From positions 186,001-250,000 of the forward strand of contig NZ_RQPI01000001.1 in NCBI RefSeq assembly GCF_003854965.1: a stretch of 64,000 bases of DNA. Direction: 5' to 3'. The notes beneath the pieces are model-generated. The model saw only the letters and a program-made list of their open reading frames with translations, made no database searches and was not told the DNA's origin. Numbering within the stretch: the stretch's first letter is position 1; every line of letters begins with the position of its first letter. Of the stretch, positions 51,858-61,490 are shown in pieces. The position numbers and the translations under genes are program-made. The stretch is from Paenibacillus rhizophilus (GTDB taxonomy: Bacteria > Bacillota > Bacilli > Paenibacillales > Paenibacillaceae).

Positions 51858-53366
51858 TTGTCAATTAATTTAAATCTCTCACAGGTAACCATCAGGGAAA
51901 AAAGACTGAAATCCATCGTAGGATACCAAGGAACGATCAAGGATTTGGCGGAACAATCACAATCCGGATGTCTGAAAAATGCATCCAGAGGATTCAGCCA
52001 GGCTACAAATTGCAACTCGGGCTGTGCACAAGGGTATTTATCTTCGATTACGGATGCGGCTATCGTCAATCATGGGCCGATCGGCTGTGCGGGTGACGTC
52101 GCGGGCGCAAACGCGGGGTTTCAATGGGGACAGAGAATCAGAGACTGGAACCAGAGAAACGTTAGAATCATCAATACCAATATGTCGGAAAAGGCTGTCG
52201 TATTTGGCGGAGACCAGATTCTGAAAGAAGGCATCCTGAAAGCCTATGAAAGATTTAATCCCAAAGCGATCTTTGTGACCACATCCTGCGCTTCCGGCAT
52301 TATCGGAGACGATATCGAAAGCACGATCAGAAATGTGGAAGCGGAGATTGGCATCCCCGTTGTTCCCGTTTTTTGCGAAGGATTCCGGTCACAGATCTGG
52401 GCTTCCGGGTTTGATGCGGCATTCCATGCCATATTGTCGCGAATTGTTAAGCCTGCCGAGAAGAAGCGTCCCGAATTGGTTAATGTCATCAATTTTGCGG
52501 GCAGTGGACGGGCTGTCATTACCGAGATTTTCGGGCGTTTGGGGCTGGTGCCTCAGTTCGGAATACCCTACAGCAACATAGAGGAAATCTCCAGATGGTC
52601 GGAAGCCGCGGCTACAATCAGTATTTGCGGCACGCTCGGCAGTTATATGGGGAATGGCCTGGAGCAGAATTTTGGCGTCCCTTATGTAACGGCGCTGCAG
52701 CCGCACGGGATTTCCGGATTTGATGACTGGCTTACAAAGCTTGGAGAGACAGTGGGCAAGGAGAAAGAAGTTGAAGAGTATCTTACGGAACAAAAGGTGA
52801 TTGCTGCGCCTGATTTGGAAGAGATCAAGTTTAAGCTGAAAGGCAAAAAAGTGGTCGTCGGCATGGGGCCGAGCTTCGCGCATAACTATATTCGGTTTCT
52901 CGAGGATCTCGGCATGGAAGTAGTATGGGGATTCTCCTGGCATTACGATGCCAAGCATGATCATGGCGGATGCCCTTCCTGCACAGTGGAACTGACCAAG
53001 ACAGACAAAGATATCCCGGTCAGCGTAAGCGATCAGCAGAATCACGAGGTCATTAATTTGTTGTCAAAGGTCAAGCCGGATATTTTTATCGGAAGACATC
53101 CCGGAATGTCCGTCTGGGCTACAAAAATGGGTATTCCCGCCATCATGGTCAGCGATGAATACAGCGCCTTCGGTTATCAGGGAACGATCGAGTTCGGACA
53201 TCGCATTATTGATGCGCTGACCAACAATAGTCTTGCCTTGAATCTGTCCAAACGAATTCAGCTGCCCTATACCGAATGGTGGCTGGAGCAGGACCCCTTC
53301 GAATTCCTTAAACAAAAAAATAAGAGAAAAGAAAGTGAGAACAAGAAAAATGTCGCAGTGCGTTGA
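51858..53366 (+). CDS. Nitrogenase component 1-like protein, alpha (NifD-like) subunit
   Basis: A 502-residue NifD/NifE-superfamily protein. Cysteines for a P-cluster are in place: Cys52 (NCNSGC), Cys77 (NHGPIGCAG) and Cys144 (TTSCASGIIGDD), matching NifD Cys62, 88 and 154. Cys257 (ISICGTLGS) corresponds to the cofactor ligand Cys275. However, aligning KMGIP and YQG with NifD KMGVP and YHG puts Ser432 at the place of His442, and the HH of GHHIAN is also gone. It therefore probably binds a cofactor lacking homocitrate-type coordination and is not a standard dinitrogenase. TTG start behind AGAAGGAGG. Similar to the group of nitrogenase-like reductases that include methylthio-alkane reductase; assignment by motif only. 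Confidence 0.85.
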   Translation: MSINLNLSQVTIREKRLKSIVGYQGTIKDLAEQSQSGCLKNASRGFSQATNCNSGCAQGYLSSITDAAIVNHGPIGCAGDVAGANAGFQWGQRIRDWNQRNVRIINTNMSEKAVVFGGDQILKEGILKAYERFNPKAIFVTTSCASGIIGDDIESTIRNVEAEIGIPVVPVFCEGFRSQIWASGFDAAFHAILSRIVKPAEKKRPELVNVINFAGSGRAVITEIFGRLGLVPQFGIPYSNIEEISRWSEAAATISICGTLGSYMGNGLEQNFGVPYVTALQPHGISGFDDWLTKLGETVGKEKEVEEYLTEQKVIAAPDLEEIKFKLKGKKVVVGMGPSFAHNYIRFLEDLGMEVVWGFSWHYDAKHDHGGCPSCTVELTKTDKDIPVSVSDQQNHEVINLLSKVKPDIFIGRHPGMSVWATKMGIPAIMVSDEYSAFGYQGTIEFGHRIIDALTNNSLALNLSKRIQLPYTEWWLEQDPFEFLKQKNKRKESENKKNVAVR

Positions 53367-54663
53367 GCAAATCAGACATGTGTGCACACTCGGTGCGTTT
53401 GAATCGGTACTGGCCATCAAAAGAGCGGTGCCCATCGTCCATGCCGGTCCGGGCTGCGTAGCCAAGCTGTGGACGACACTCGGAAGTCAAAACGGCCATC
53501 AAGGTTCAGGATATGTCGGGGGACATGCGATTCCCTGCACCAATGCCTCAGAAAAAGAAGTGGTGTTTGGCGGTACGGACCAGCTGCGTAAAGTCATCAC
53601 CAATACCTTTGATGTCATCGATGGTGATCTTTTCGTCGTACTCACGGGCTGCACATCGGATATTATAGGGGATGATGTGGGGGAGGTTACAAGAAAATTC
53701 CAGGATCAAGGCAAACCGATTGTATATGTTGAAACCGGCGGGTTCAAGGGAAGCAATCTGGTCGGTCATGAACTGGTTCTGGATGCCATTATCGACCAGT
53801 ATTTGCAGCCGCAGCAGGTAGAACCGGGACTGGTCAATATCTGGTCGTCAGTACCTTATCAGAATACCTTCTGGTCGGGTGACATCGAGCAACTGAACAT
53901 TCTCATTTCTTCGCTCGGGCTGAAACCGAATGTGATCTTCGGACCGGATAGCAGCGTTGAAGCTCTCAATAACATACCCAAGGCGCAGTTTAATCTGGTG
54001 ATCTCTCCATGGGTGGGACTCCGGAACGCCGAGCATTTGGAAGACAAATTCGGCACGCCGTTTCTGCATTATCCGGCGCTTCCGGTCGGTCCGACTGAAA
54101 CCTCCAATTTCCTGAGAGCGGTAGGTGAATTCGCCGGAATTGATCCTTCAGTAGTTGAAAATGTCATCCGTAAGCAAGAGGAACGATATTTCTACTATTT
54201 GGAAAGAGCAGCCGATACGTTGCTGGAAACAAGACTGCTGCCAAGACGGTTCATTACGGTGGCGGACAGCCTGTATGCGCTGGGAATCGCCAGATTTTTG
54301 ACCAATGACATGGGATTAATCCCGGAGAAGCAGTTCATCACCGATGATACGCCGATAAAATATCAGGACAGTGTATCCGCGGAATTCAAGAAATTCACAA
54401 GTGATATCGTTGCCGAAACGGTATTTTCTAATGATGGAGGTTATGTTGAAGAAGAAATCAGAAAATTAAAAATCAGAAGCCGTCCGATTATTCTGGGCAG
54501 TTCCTGGGAACGGGTGGTTGCAAGAGACTTGAACGCCTATCAGCTGTCGGTTTCCGCACCCATCGGCAATGAGATGGTACTAAGCAAATCCTACGTTGGA
54601 TATAATGGAGCATTACAATTGGTTGAAGATATCTATTCCGTAGTATTGAATGATTTCATGTGA
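53350..54663 (+). CDS. Nitrogenase component 1-like protein, beta (NifK-like) subunit
   Basis: A 437-residue partner of the NifD-like protein, without the N-terminal arm of NifK. P-cluster cysteines: Cys12 (RHVCTLGA), Cys36 (AGPGCVAKLW) and Cys101 (LTGCTSDIIGDD), matching NifK Cys70, 95 and 153; a serine is near the Ser188 position (GGFKGSN). The gene overlaps the end of the NifD-like gene by 17 bp with ATG 53350, or by 32 bp if GTG 53335 is used. Neither has a good ribosome-binding site, so translation is coupled and subunits are made 1:1. It should form an alpha2beta2 complex that receives electrons from the NifH at 11 kb. Confidence 0.85.
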   Translation: MSQCVEQIRHVCTLGAFESVLAIKRAVPIVHAGPGCVAKLWTTLGSQNGHQGSGYVGGHAIPCTNASEKEVVFGGTDQLRKVITNTFDVIDGDLFVVLTGCTSDIIGDDVGEVTRKFQDQGKPIVYVETGGFKGSNLVGHELVLDAIIDQYLQPQQVEPGLVNIWSSVPYQNTFWSGDIEQLNILISSLGLKPNVIFGPDSSVEALNNIPKAQFNLVISPWVGLRNAEHLEDKFGTPFLHYPALPVGPTETSNFLRAVGEFAGIDPSVVENVIRKQEERYFYYLERAADTLLETRLLPRRFITVADSLYALGIARFLTNDMGLIPEKQFITDDTPIKYQDSVSAEFKKFTSDIVAETVFSNDGGYVEEEIRKLKIRSRPIILGSSWERVVARDLNAYQLSVSAPIGNEMVLSKSYVGYNGALQLVEDIYSVVLNDFM

Positions 54664-54673
54664 AAATAAGCTC

Positions 54674-54721
54674 AAGGGTTCGTATAATTGTTCTTGGGAG
54701 CGATTTGCGAACCTTTTTTTT
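54674..54721 (+). terminator. Terminator of the NifDK-like operon
   Basis: AAGGGTTCG pairs with CGAACCTT (one G-T) and is followed by eight T. Confidence 0.82.
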
Positions 54722-54787
54722 GTGCTCAGGAATGACAGGCGCGGGATGGCTCAAAATTCCACATGGATAATGAAGGAGTGAGGAAAG

Positions 54788-55432
54788 ATGAAAGTCATTG
54801 CAATCAACGGCAGTCCGCGAAAAAACCGCAATACCGCGACGCTGCTTCAGGAAGCTCTTCTCGGGGCGCAGGCCCAGGGAGCGGAGACGAAGCTGGTGCA
54901 TTTGTACGATCTGAATTTTAAGGGATGCGCGAGCTGTTTATCCTGCAAAAGAAAAGGCAGCCGGCTGGGCGGATTATGTGCCATGAAAGACGATTTAAAG
55001 GAGGTGCTGAGGGAAATCCTGGCATGCGACGCTCTCCTGCTGGGTTCCCCCATCTATTTCGGCAATGTTACCGGAGAAATTCGAAGCTTCCTGGAGCGGC
55101 TGCTGTTCCCCAATCTATCCTACAACGAAGGAGAGAGATCCACTTTTGAGGGCAGGATCAACTCGGGCTTTATCTATACCATGAATGTCACAGAAGAGCG
55201 AATGCAAGAGATGAATTACGAGCCGGTATTCCAGAGCAATCGGAATCTGCTGCAGATACTGGGCGGGGATTCGGAGATTCTGCTCTCTTGTGATACGTAT
55301 CAATTTGCCGATTATTCCAAGTATGAAGCTTCCAAATTCGACGCTGCGCAAAAGGCCAGAGTAAGAGAGGAACAGTTCCCCGTCGACCGCAGAAAGGCGT
55401 TTGAGCTCGGAGCCCGTTTGGCTGCCGTATGA
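54788..55432 (+). CDS. Iron-sulfur flavoprotein-like / flavodoxin-fold NAD(P)H oxidoreductase
   Basis: A 214-residue protein of the NADPH-dependent FMN reductase/Isf superfamily. The FMN phosphate loop is NGSPRKNRNTATLL (residues 7-20) and GSPIYFGNVTGEIRSFLER is the second flavin loop. A cysteine cluster CASCLSC with a further Cys ten residues on (GGLCAMKDD) resembles the compact 4Fe-4S motif of iron-sulfur flavoproteins, although the last spacing is longer. It lies 124 bp behind the NifK-like gene, across a terminator, with its own GAAGGAG. It may shuttle electrons to NifH, but this is inference. Confidence 0.75.
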   Translation: MKVIAINGSPRKNRNTATLLQEALLGAQAQGAETKLVHLYDLNFKGCASCLSCKRKGSRLGGLCAMKDDLKEVLREILACDALLLGSPIYFGNVTGEIRSFLERLLFPNLSYNEGERSTFEGRINSGFIYTMNVTEERMQEMNYEPVFQSNRNLLQILGGDSEILLSCDTYQFADYSKYEASKFDAAQKARVREEQFPVDRRKAFELGARLAAV

Positions 55433-55513
55433 CGCGAGCTGCGAGACTGATTTTAACAATTATGTTATCGGAAATTCTTGCAATGCCTAAAAACCTATAA
55501 AGTGGGTGACTAC

Positions 55514-55999
55514 ATGGAAGTGGTAAAAAAACTATTATCAAATAAATTTGAAGAGATTCAAAGAAGAATAATACTAGTTTTAGACCAGTTAAGCGATGAA
55601 CAGGTCAATTGGCGTCCTAATGAATCGAGTAACAGTGTAACGAACTTAATTGTCCATATTCGTGGGAATATTGATGAAAGAATTACTAAAGGAATTCATA
55701 ATAAGGAAATCTCCAGAAATAGAGATGAAGAATTTGAAAAACGATATAGAACGAAACAAGATTTGATTAATTTAACCAAAGGATCGTTTGATGAAATTAT
55801 AGAAACGATAAAAATTATGACGGAAGAAACGCTTATGAAGACACAACTGGTAAGGAACAAGGAAAGAACAAATTTAGATATGATAATACAGTGTGCAACA
55901 CATTTTTCTGAGCATATGGGGCAGATACTTTATATAGGAAAGATGATTAAAGACAGAGAATATGTAACAACATCAATACCTAAGAAGGGCAATAAATAA
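55514..55999 (+). CDS. DinB-like (DUF1572) protein
   Basis: A 161-residue four-helix-bundle protein of the DinB/YfiT superfamily; the motifs LSDEQVNWRPNESSNSVTNL and CATHFSEHMGQILYIGKMI supply the usual His ligands (in LIVHIRGN, THFSEH). Members often bind a divalent metal and act as thiol transferases. ATG 55514 follows GTGGGTG, a weak site. It is markedly AT-rich compared with neighbours, suggesting recent transfer. Reaction unknown. Confidence 0.78.
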   Translation: MEVVKKLLSNKFEEIQRRIILVLDQLSDEQVNWRPNESSNSVTNLIVHIRGNIDERITKGIHNKEISRNRDEEFEKRYRTKQDLINLTKGSFDEIIETIKIMTEETLMKTQLVRNKERTNLDMIIQCATHFSEHMGQILYIGKMIKDREYVTTSIPKKGNK

Positions 56000-56214
56000 A
56001 GAGTTATTGTAGTAATTCCGGGAAGGCAAGAACATCCGATAACACGGTATTCACGCTGCGGGCCTTACGGCCTTGGTCGCCCAGAAGCTAGAGCAGGGAA
56101 GCGGATTCAGGCGAAACACCTGCAAGGCTAAGTGGCTTCGCCACCCGGTTCTATTTTATCGCTTCGTTCCGATTAATTTGGGAACCTTAAGCCTTTCGGC
56201 GTCGGGAACACAAG
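56000..56214. repeat. GC-richer stretch packed with small hairpins between two AT-rich foreign genes
   Basis: About 215 bp carry several short stems: GGGCC-TTAC-GGCC, CAGG-7-CCTG, GTGGC-TTC-GCCAC and GTTCC-10-GGAAC. The two ends share related words (AAGAACATCCGATAACAC and AAGAACGTTAT). The layout, AT-rich ORF, structured GC-rich spacer, AT-rich ORF fragment, recalls gene-cassette or palindromic repeat elements. I cannot name it. No protein frame is supported. Confidence 0.45.
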
Positions 56215-56566
56215 AACGTTATTAAATGTTTGGGTTCGAGTAGCTCATAGTATTGCTCAAAACGGCAGAGTTACAATACTGTGCGGAACCATTATGCCGT
56301 GGGACATGAAAAAGACTTTTGATTTTAATTCATTTAAACACGTATATTACTTGAATTTGCACTGTGATGACGAAACTAGGGAAGCGCGGTTACTTGCAAG
56401 AAATTGGCCACAGCAAATGATTGATGACTATAAGAACTTCGCAAAACGATTATTGGAAATTGCAGATGAAGAATATGACCCACCAATGCCAACGATCGAT
56501 ACAACGTCAACTCCTGTAACGGAAGTAGCTTATGGAATCAGAGATTGGGTTCTGCGGTATATTTGA
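56214..56566 (+). pseudogene. C-terminal part of a nucleotide/AAA-type kinase
   Basis: A frame without start reads TLLNVWVRVAHSIAQNGRVT, ILCGTIMPWD, then VYYLNLHCDDETREARLLAR and ends IRDWVLRYI. This is the second half of small P-loop kinases (the lid and the RLLAR base-binding stretch); the Walker A half is missing and replaced by the structured sequence upstream. AT-rich like the DinB gene. A start at ATG 56294 is possible but would give a fragment only. Confidence 0.6.
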
Positions 56567-56654
56567 AAATACCCGCCATAGCGCACCGGATCTGGCGATC
56601 CATAACATGTCATTCAGTTAGCACCTCTTTAATGCGATCCCATTGATCGTCACG
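56567..56654 (-). mobile_element. IS5-family transposase remnant
   Basis: The minus strand reads [14 protein letters not shown] and, in a shifted frame, DMLWIARSGALWRVFS. These are the N-terminal pieces of IS5-type transposases (normally joined by about 35 residues and followed by PWRDLP). Only 88 bp are left, deleted inside and at the end. Confidence 0.65.
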
Positions 56655-57576
56655 TATTACGTATCGTCTTCCGCAGCTCTCTTTTTCCAATCGTACTATG
56701 CTTCCGCTCTGAAATATACGAACCGGTTAGAGTCAGGAAGGTTCCCGCCAGGGTTGCCCAGGTGATCTGTTCATGCAGAATGAGGGCGGAGGCCGCTACT
56801 GAAATCACAGGCACCATATAAATGTAGACGCTTGTTTTGATCGCTCCCAGGATGCCTACCGCCAAGTTCCAGGTTACAAAACAAATTGCGGAGGCTCCAA
56901 AGGCCAAGTATAAAAGGTTCGTGACATTCGAAATGTCATGGAATCGATCCAAGTCAAAATTGAATTTATGAAAAAATAAAACAGGCAGCATAAATAGCAA
57001 ACCATAAAAAAACACTGTACGGGTGGAGCCAATGGTGTGATGGTTCAGCCCGCTTATTTTTCTCATCAACACGGAATACACTGCCCAAACGGCAGGGGCC
57101 AAGAATGCCAATAGATCCCCGACAGGGTTCAGCTGGAGAAGGCTTCCGTTGAACCCGATTAATACGATTCCGGTCAGCGCAAGCGCAAATCCTATCATAA
57201 ATTGAACATTTAATTTCTCGCCCTCCAAAAAGAAGTGAGCCAGAACCGCCGTGAAAAAGGGAGCGATCGACACAATCACGCCTACGTGGGAAGCAAGCGT
57301 ATATGTAAGGGCTATATTTTCAATCAAAAAGTATAAAGTGACGCCGCAAAGTCCAGCCGAGATAAACAGCAATTCTTCCTTAAAAGTCTTCGTACGGATA
57401 GGACGGGGATAGAGCAGAAACAAGACGGCATACCCGATAAGGAATCGGAAAAACAGAATTTCGACGGGAGTAAAATCGGTTAGCAATATTTTTGTGGAGA
57501 TAAAGGTAGTTCCCCAGATCAAAATCGTGAATAACGAGAGCAGATGTCCGGCCGTGCTCTTATGTTGATCCGTCAT
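56650..57576 (-). CDS. EamA/DMT family transporter
   Basis: A 308-residue membrane protein with ten TM helices in two EamA repeats ([15 protein letters not shown] opening the first; [17 protein letters not shown] opening the second). Such drug/metabolite transporters export amino acids or similar compounds. Its ATG overlaps the stop of the AraC regulator by 4 bp (ATGA), so both are translated from one mRNA. The last codons run into the IS5 remnant. Confidence 0.87.
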   Translation of the reverse strand: MTDQHKSTAGHLLSLFTILIWGTTFISTKILLTDFTPVEILFFRFLIGYAVLFLLYPRPIRTKTFKEELLFISAGLCGVTLYFLIENIALTYTLASHVGVIVSIAPFFTAVLAHFFLEGEKLNVQFMIGFALALTGIVLIGFNGSLLQLNPVGDLLAFLAPAVWAVYSVLMRKISGLNHHTIGSTRTVFFYGLLFMLPVLFFHKFNFDLDRFHDISNVTNLLYLAFGASAICFVTWNLAVGILGAIKTSVYIYMVPVISVAASALILHEQITWATLAGTFLTLTGSYISERKHSTIGKRELRKTIRNT

Positions 57577-58424
57577 ACCGTGACATCCTCCGATCGTTTC
57601 GATCCCTTTTCATGACTGAAGATACGCATATACTGCTTAGGGGTTAAGCCGATCAATTTTTTAAAGAAATTTGAGAAGTGGCTCTGATCGCTAAAACCGG
57701 TCTGAAAGGCCACATCGATAGGAGGCGTTCCCTGTTCCAAAAGCCTTTTCGCATGGTTGATCCGCACGGTTCCCAGATAGCTGTACGGCGAGATTCCTTT
57801 TGACCGTGTGAATGAACGCAGCAAATGATATTTGCTCAGTCCTGTCAACTTACTTAAATGATCCAGAGTAATGCTTTGGGTATAGTGTGACTCTATGTAT
57901 TCGCATATGATATTGATTTCAGAGGTGAATTCCTGAGAGGGATAAGGCGTACCTACGTCTGAATACTCTCTCATCAGCTGCTCCAGGAGTAGCAGAAACG
58001 CTTCTTCCTTCTGGAACCCGGGCTGCTCCTCTAAAACCAGCAGGTGCAGCTCACGCAGGGATGCGGCCAGGTCACTACGATAAAGAACGGTTGGCGCGAA
58101 GCTGGGCAAATAATCTGTTCCCGTTACTTCCAGCGCATATTGGCGCATGACCTCTGGTTGAATGTTGATGCAGCGATAGTCGAGCGTCCTTCCGTCTACC
58201 TGTTCACAGGCGTGGGGATCCTGAGGGTTGAAGATGACTAAGTCTCCGCTGTTAATGATATACTCCTCATTCTTGCAGATCAGACGCCGCTTGCCTTGTT
58301 CAATAAAACCAATGACATAATAGTCATGAAAATGGTTGGGAAACTTCTGCATGATCCCTTCAAACCGATACGCTTCCAGCTTTAAATCCGCATCGAAACA
58401 GACCGTTCGAACCTCGCGAGTCAT
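57573..58424 (-). CDS. AraC family transcriptional regulator
   Basis: A 283-residue regulator: N-terminal cupin sensor (about residues 10-130; [20 protein letters not shown]) and two C-terminal helix-turn-helix motifs ([20 protein letters not shown] and [20 protein letters not shown]). ATG 58424 has AAGGTG 6 nt ahead, better than GTG 58433. It is coupled to the EamA exporter, so it probably activates it in response to the exported compound. Confidence 0.88.
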   Translation of the reverse strand: MTREVRTVCFDADLKLEAYRFEGIMQKFPNHFHDYYVIGFIEQGKRRLICKNEEYIINSGDLVIFNPQDPHACEQVDGRTLDYRCINIQPEVMRQYALEVTGTDYLPSFAPTVLYRSDLAASLRELHLLVLEEQPGFQKEEAFLLLLEQLMREYSDVGTPYPSQEFTSEINIICEYIESHYTQSITLDHLSKLTGLSKYHLLRSFTRSKGISPYSYLGTVRINHAKRLLEQGTPPIDVAFQTGFSDQSHFSNFFKKLIGLTPKQYMRIFSHEKGSKRSEDVTV

Positions 58425-58525
58425 CGCCTGCACCTTCTTTTCAAGTTCAATGTGCTGTCATTATAATATGAAAAGAAAGAAAATTCTTGAATAATGTTGC
58501 TCGGTGAACCGGCTGGCCGCAATGC

Positions 58526-59122
58526 TTATCCTTGTTCCTCGTAACCGATCGCCTGGAAAATAAACCGGGTCAAATCCTCCAGAAACCAATTCGGATCTTC
58601 TTCATTATTGTCGAGAAGCTGCTTGAAATAAAACGTTTTGTTGTGAAACAGAATGCTGCCAAGCACGCTGATGAAAGTATGGTCAAGCGACCGGAAATGA
58701 AACACGCCCTGCTCCCGGCCCAGCTTCAGCCAATCCCGGAGCAGTGCCCATATCGGCAGTGTCAATTCTTGAATTTTGTCCATCCGGGGGGACTGCATGA
58801 TGATTTCCTGCTGCAGTATACTGACGATTTCCGGCTCGCGCTGCCGGTAAGCGGTGATTTCCCGTATCAGTAGTTTGAGACCCGAGACCGCATCCATCCG
58901 GGACAGTTCATCTCCATTTAATATATCGTGCGAAAAATATTCCTTGAACAAAGCTTCAAACACTTTATCTTTACCGCCAAAATAATACGAGACGAGCGAT
59001 ACGTTGGCGCCCGCCTCTTCGCATATTTGCCGTACGGTCGTAGCGTTGAAGCCCTGCTGCGCGAACAGCTTCTTCGCAGCCTGCAAAATGCGCAGCTTAA
59101 CGTCATTTTCTTCTGAGCCCAT
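58526..59122 (-). CDS. TetR family transcriptional regulator (of yhgE)
   Basis: A 198-residue repressor with the TetR_N helix-turn-helix in ILQAAKKLFAQQGFNATTVRQICEEAGANVSLVSYYFGGKD (first 50 residues) and a TetR_C domain. It lies 123 bp behind the YhgE-type gene on the same strand, and a long inverted repeat in front of that gene is its likely site. Confidence 0.86.
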   Translation of the reverse strand: MGSEENDVKLRILQAAKKLFAQQGFNATTVRQICEEAGANVSLVSYYFGGKDKVFEALFKEYFSHDILNGDELSRMDAVSGLKLLIREITAYRQREPEIVSILQQEIIMQSPRMDKIQELTLPIWALLRDWLKLGREQGVFHFRSLDHTFISVLGSILFHNKTFYFKQLLDNNEEDPNWFLEDLTRFIFQAIGYEEQG

Positions 59123-59245
59123 GCTTTTCCATTTCCCCTTTGCGGAACGAAACTATCCCTTATATATGCTCTTATTATAAGCGGGACAAACGGAGGTTTT
59201 CCAGTGAGGTCCGTGGCAGGTGTCCGATTCGGTAATCCGAACCGT

Positions 59246-60421
59246 TTATGATTCGGGGACCGTACCAGAGCGGGGCTGAGCTGCCGCCGAAGTGGTTCCG
59301 TCAGCCGCAGGTTCCCTGCGCAGGGCCGTCGCTCCGGTCATCACGAGCGCCATCACCGCCGCAGTAACGAGCAGCGCCGCAGCAATGCTGCCGTTCCCGG
59401 GGCCCCCGAACAGCAGGTTCATTAGTCCTTCTACCGCGTAAGTAGCCGGGAGTACACTTCCGAGATTGACGTAAAAGCCGGACAGCAGCTCGCGCGGTAT
59501 CATCGCGCCGGATGACACGAGCTGCATAGACAGCAGCACGATGTTCAGCAGCATTCCGGCGGTGCCGAGCAGCGCAAGTAGTGCCTGCGCAACGAGCATG
59601 AACGTGAATACGAACAATGTCTGGAAGCTCCACAACGCCCAAAATCCCCGTTCGACCTGTCCGCCGAGCAGCATGACTAGCGAAGTTCCGACGAGCGAAA
59701 CGACGATGGCCGCCGGAATCGTAATAGCGAAGCGGGCGCCGAGCCGCTGCCAGCGTCCTGTGCGGGCGGAAATCGCCATCGCCGATATTTCAAAGTTCTG
59801 GGCCATGATCATCGCGCCGACGAGCGAGGCGAACACCATCATCATCGGCACCATCTGGTTGTTCGTCCCGTCAACAATGTTCACCGACTGGATATCCGAC
59901 ACTACCCGCTCAGACAGCAGACCTGACATGGCCGCAGCTTTCTCAGCCGGCATTCCCTGCGACAGCGCGGCCTGGGTACCCGCCGCAATGGCCTGCTTAT
60001 TCGCTGCTGCCGTCACCTGGGAGGCGATGGAGGTCATCATACTTTTGATCATTGAAGGATTGGATTCGTTCACAACATACTGAATGGCTGCCTTGCCGTC
60101 CCGGCTCGCCGCAAGCGACGTAAAGTTCGCGGGAATGTGCACGATCATTTGAATATGGCGGTCATCCAGCCGCTCTCGGGCGGATTCCATATCCGCTGCC
60201 GTCTCCACTTTGACGGGCAGCGACTCCGACAACTGCTTCGCAATAACGGCCCCGCTTTTCATATCCTCGTTCACGACCGCGATACTAAGCTTGTCGATCC
60301 GTTCCGACACGTCTTCATAACCTGTCATCCAGATGATGGAAAAGATCAACTGAAAGAGCAGCGCAGTAGCAATGCCGATTATCGTCGTCTTCATTTTCAA
60401 AAATTCCTTGATTGTAGTCAT
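59246..60421 (-). CDS. YhgE/Pip-type ABC-2-like membrane protein
   Basis: A 391-residue membrane protein: one N-terminal TM (TTIIGIATALLFQLIFSIIW), an extracellular domain of about 190 residues (IAVVNEDMKSGAVIAKQLSE) and five or six C-terminal TM helices. This is the architecture of YhgE/Pip and ABC-2 type permeases, linked to export or stress tolerance. ATG 60421 follows GGGGAGTGAG; the open frame upstream passes through operator DNA and is rejected. Probably repressed by the TetR protein encoded next. Confidence 0.82.
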   Translation of the reverse strand: MTTIKEFLKMKTTIIGIATALLFQLIFSIIWMTGYEDVSERIDKLSIAVVNEDMKSGAVIAKQLSESLPVKVETAADMESARERLDDRHIQMIVHIPANFTSLAASRDGKAAIQYVVNESNPSMIKSMMTSIASQVTAAANKQAIAAGTQAALSQGMPAEKAAAMSGLLSERVVSDIQSVNIVDGTNNQMVPMMMVFASLVGAMIMAQNFEISAMAISARTGRWQRLGARFAITIPAAIVVSLVGTSLVMLLGGQVERGFWALWSFQTLFVFTFMLVAQALLALLGTAGMLLNIVLLSMQLVSSGAMIPRELLSGFYVNLGSVLPATYAVEGLMNLLFGGPGNGSIAAALLVTAAVMALVMTGATALRREPAADGTTSAAAQPRSGTVPES

Positions 60422-60466
60422 TAAGCATCTCACTCCCCAAAATTCATAATGGTATGATTTCTCCAT

Positions 60467-60541
60467 CAATTAAAACAAATGATTTAAATGGTTGTTTTAA
60501 TTGTTTGTTTGAATTATAAAGGGTGAAATCCTTGGTGTCAA
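60467..60541 (-). promoter_or_regulatory. yhgE promoter with 12-bp inverted-repeat operator
   Basis: On the minus strand TTGACA (60536-60541), 17-bp spacer, TATAAT (60513-60518): perfect hexamers. Immediately downstream are CAATTAAAACAA (60467-60478) and its exact inverse TTGTTTTAATTG (60492-60503), separated by 13 bp, a likely TetR operator covering the start of transcription. Confidence 0.85.
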
Positions 60542-60649
60542 TTCGTAATGTATGAGCGAAGGCCCTCCCGAGAATGTTCATATTCCGGGTTTTCCAATTA
60601 TGTTAGGATAAAGGCCGAAACCAATTCGCTTATCGGAGTTGATTATTCG

Positions 60650-61336
60650 TTGAACAATTTTGAAGTTATTAGCCTGGACATGTTTCAAACCTTAGTAAAT
60701 GTGGACAGTAGGATCGAACAAATCTGGAGACCCATTTTACAAAATAATTTCACCGCACAATTCGCTGAAGAGTATGCAAAATCTTTGCTTAAAGTTTTTT
60801 TTACTCACTGGATTGAACTGAGAAAGACAGGGCAATTTCAACTGATGAATGAAATCTATGAGAGAAGTTTTATAGAACTGTTTAAAAAGAAGGCGATTCA
60901 ATTTGATGCGGGCGAAGCGGTTAAAATTCTATTTCGAGAGCATACATTATCGCAATTTTATGATGAAACCATCGACTTTCTTGACAGTATTTTAAAGAGA
61001 CATAAAGTTTGTATCGTAAGCGATGCGGATGATGCAATGATTCCGAATTTTTACGAGAGATATGGAGTGCATCTGTTTACATCCGAGCAGCATCAATCTT
61101 ATAAAAACGACGACAGAAATACGATGTTTAAGGAATTACTCAAATTCTATCGCATTGCTCCTAAACAAGTGCTTCACGTTGGAGATTCGGCTTCTGACAT
61201 ACTCGGGGCCAGTAGAGAAGGCATCGTAACTTGCTGGATCAATAGAAACAATAGAGCTTGGGAGTATGGAGTTAAACCGGATTACATCATAGAATCGTTA
61301 AATGAAATGGAAGACATTTTGTTCGTTCAAAAATAG
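60650..61336 (+). CDS. HAD family hydrolase
   Basis: A phosphatase/dehalogenase-type HAD protein of about 228 residues. Motif I is SLDMFQTLV (nucleophile Asp; the DMFGTL variety), motif II is VCIVSDADDA, motif IV is VLHVGDSASDILGA. Helical cap between motifs I and II. The frame is open back to ATG 60548, but that ATG has no ribosome-binding site and overlaps the promoter of the divergent gene; TTG 60650 with GGAG 10 nt ahead is an alternative, which I use. AT-rich relative to neighbours. Substrate unknown. Confidence 0.72.
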   Translation: MNNFEVISLDMFQTLVNVDSRIEQIWRPILQNNFTAQFAEEYAKSLLKVFFTHWIELRKTGQFQLMNEIYERSFIELFKKKAIQFDAGEAVKILFREHTLSQFYDETIDFLDSILKRHKVCIVSDADDAMIPNFYERYGVHLFTSEQHQSYKNDDRNTMFKELLKFYRIAPKQVLHVGDSASDILGASREGIVTCWINRNNRAWEYGVKPDYIIESLNEMEDILFVQK

Positions 61337-61490
61337 TGTGCGTGGCCAGCAACAAAATTCCAATCCCGCTTTATTAATGAAGGCGGACAATTATACCTCT
61401 GTGGTGTGTGAGAAAGCGCATGGAAAAGTATCATGAAGTTTGGAATAGTGTAAATACACGGTAAGGCAAAAGGAGAGTTATCCGACCATC

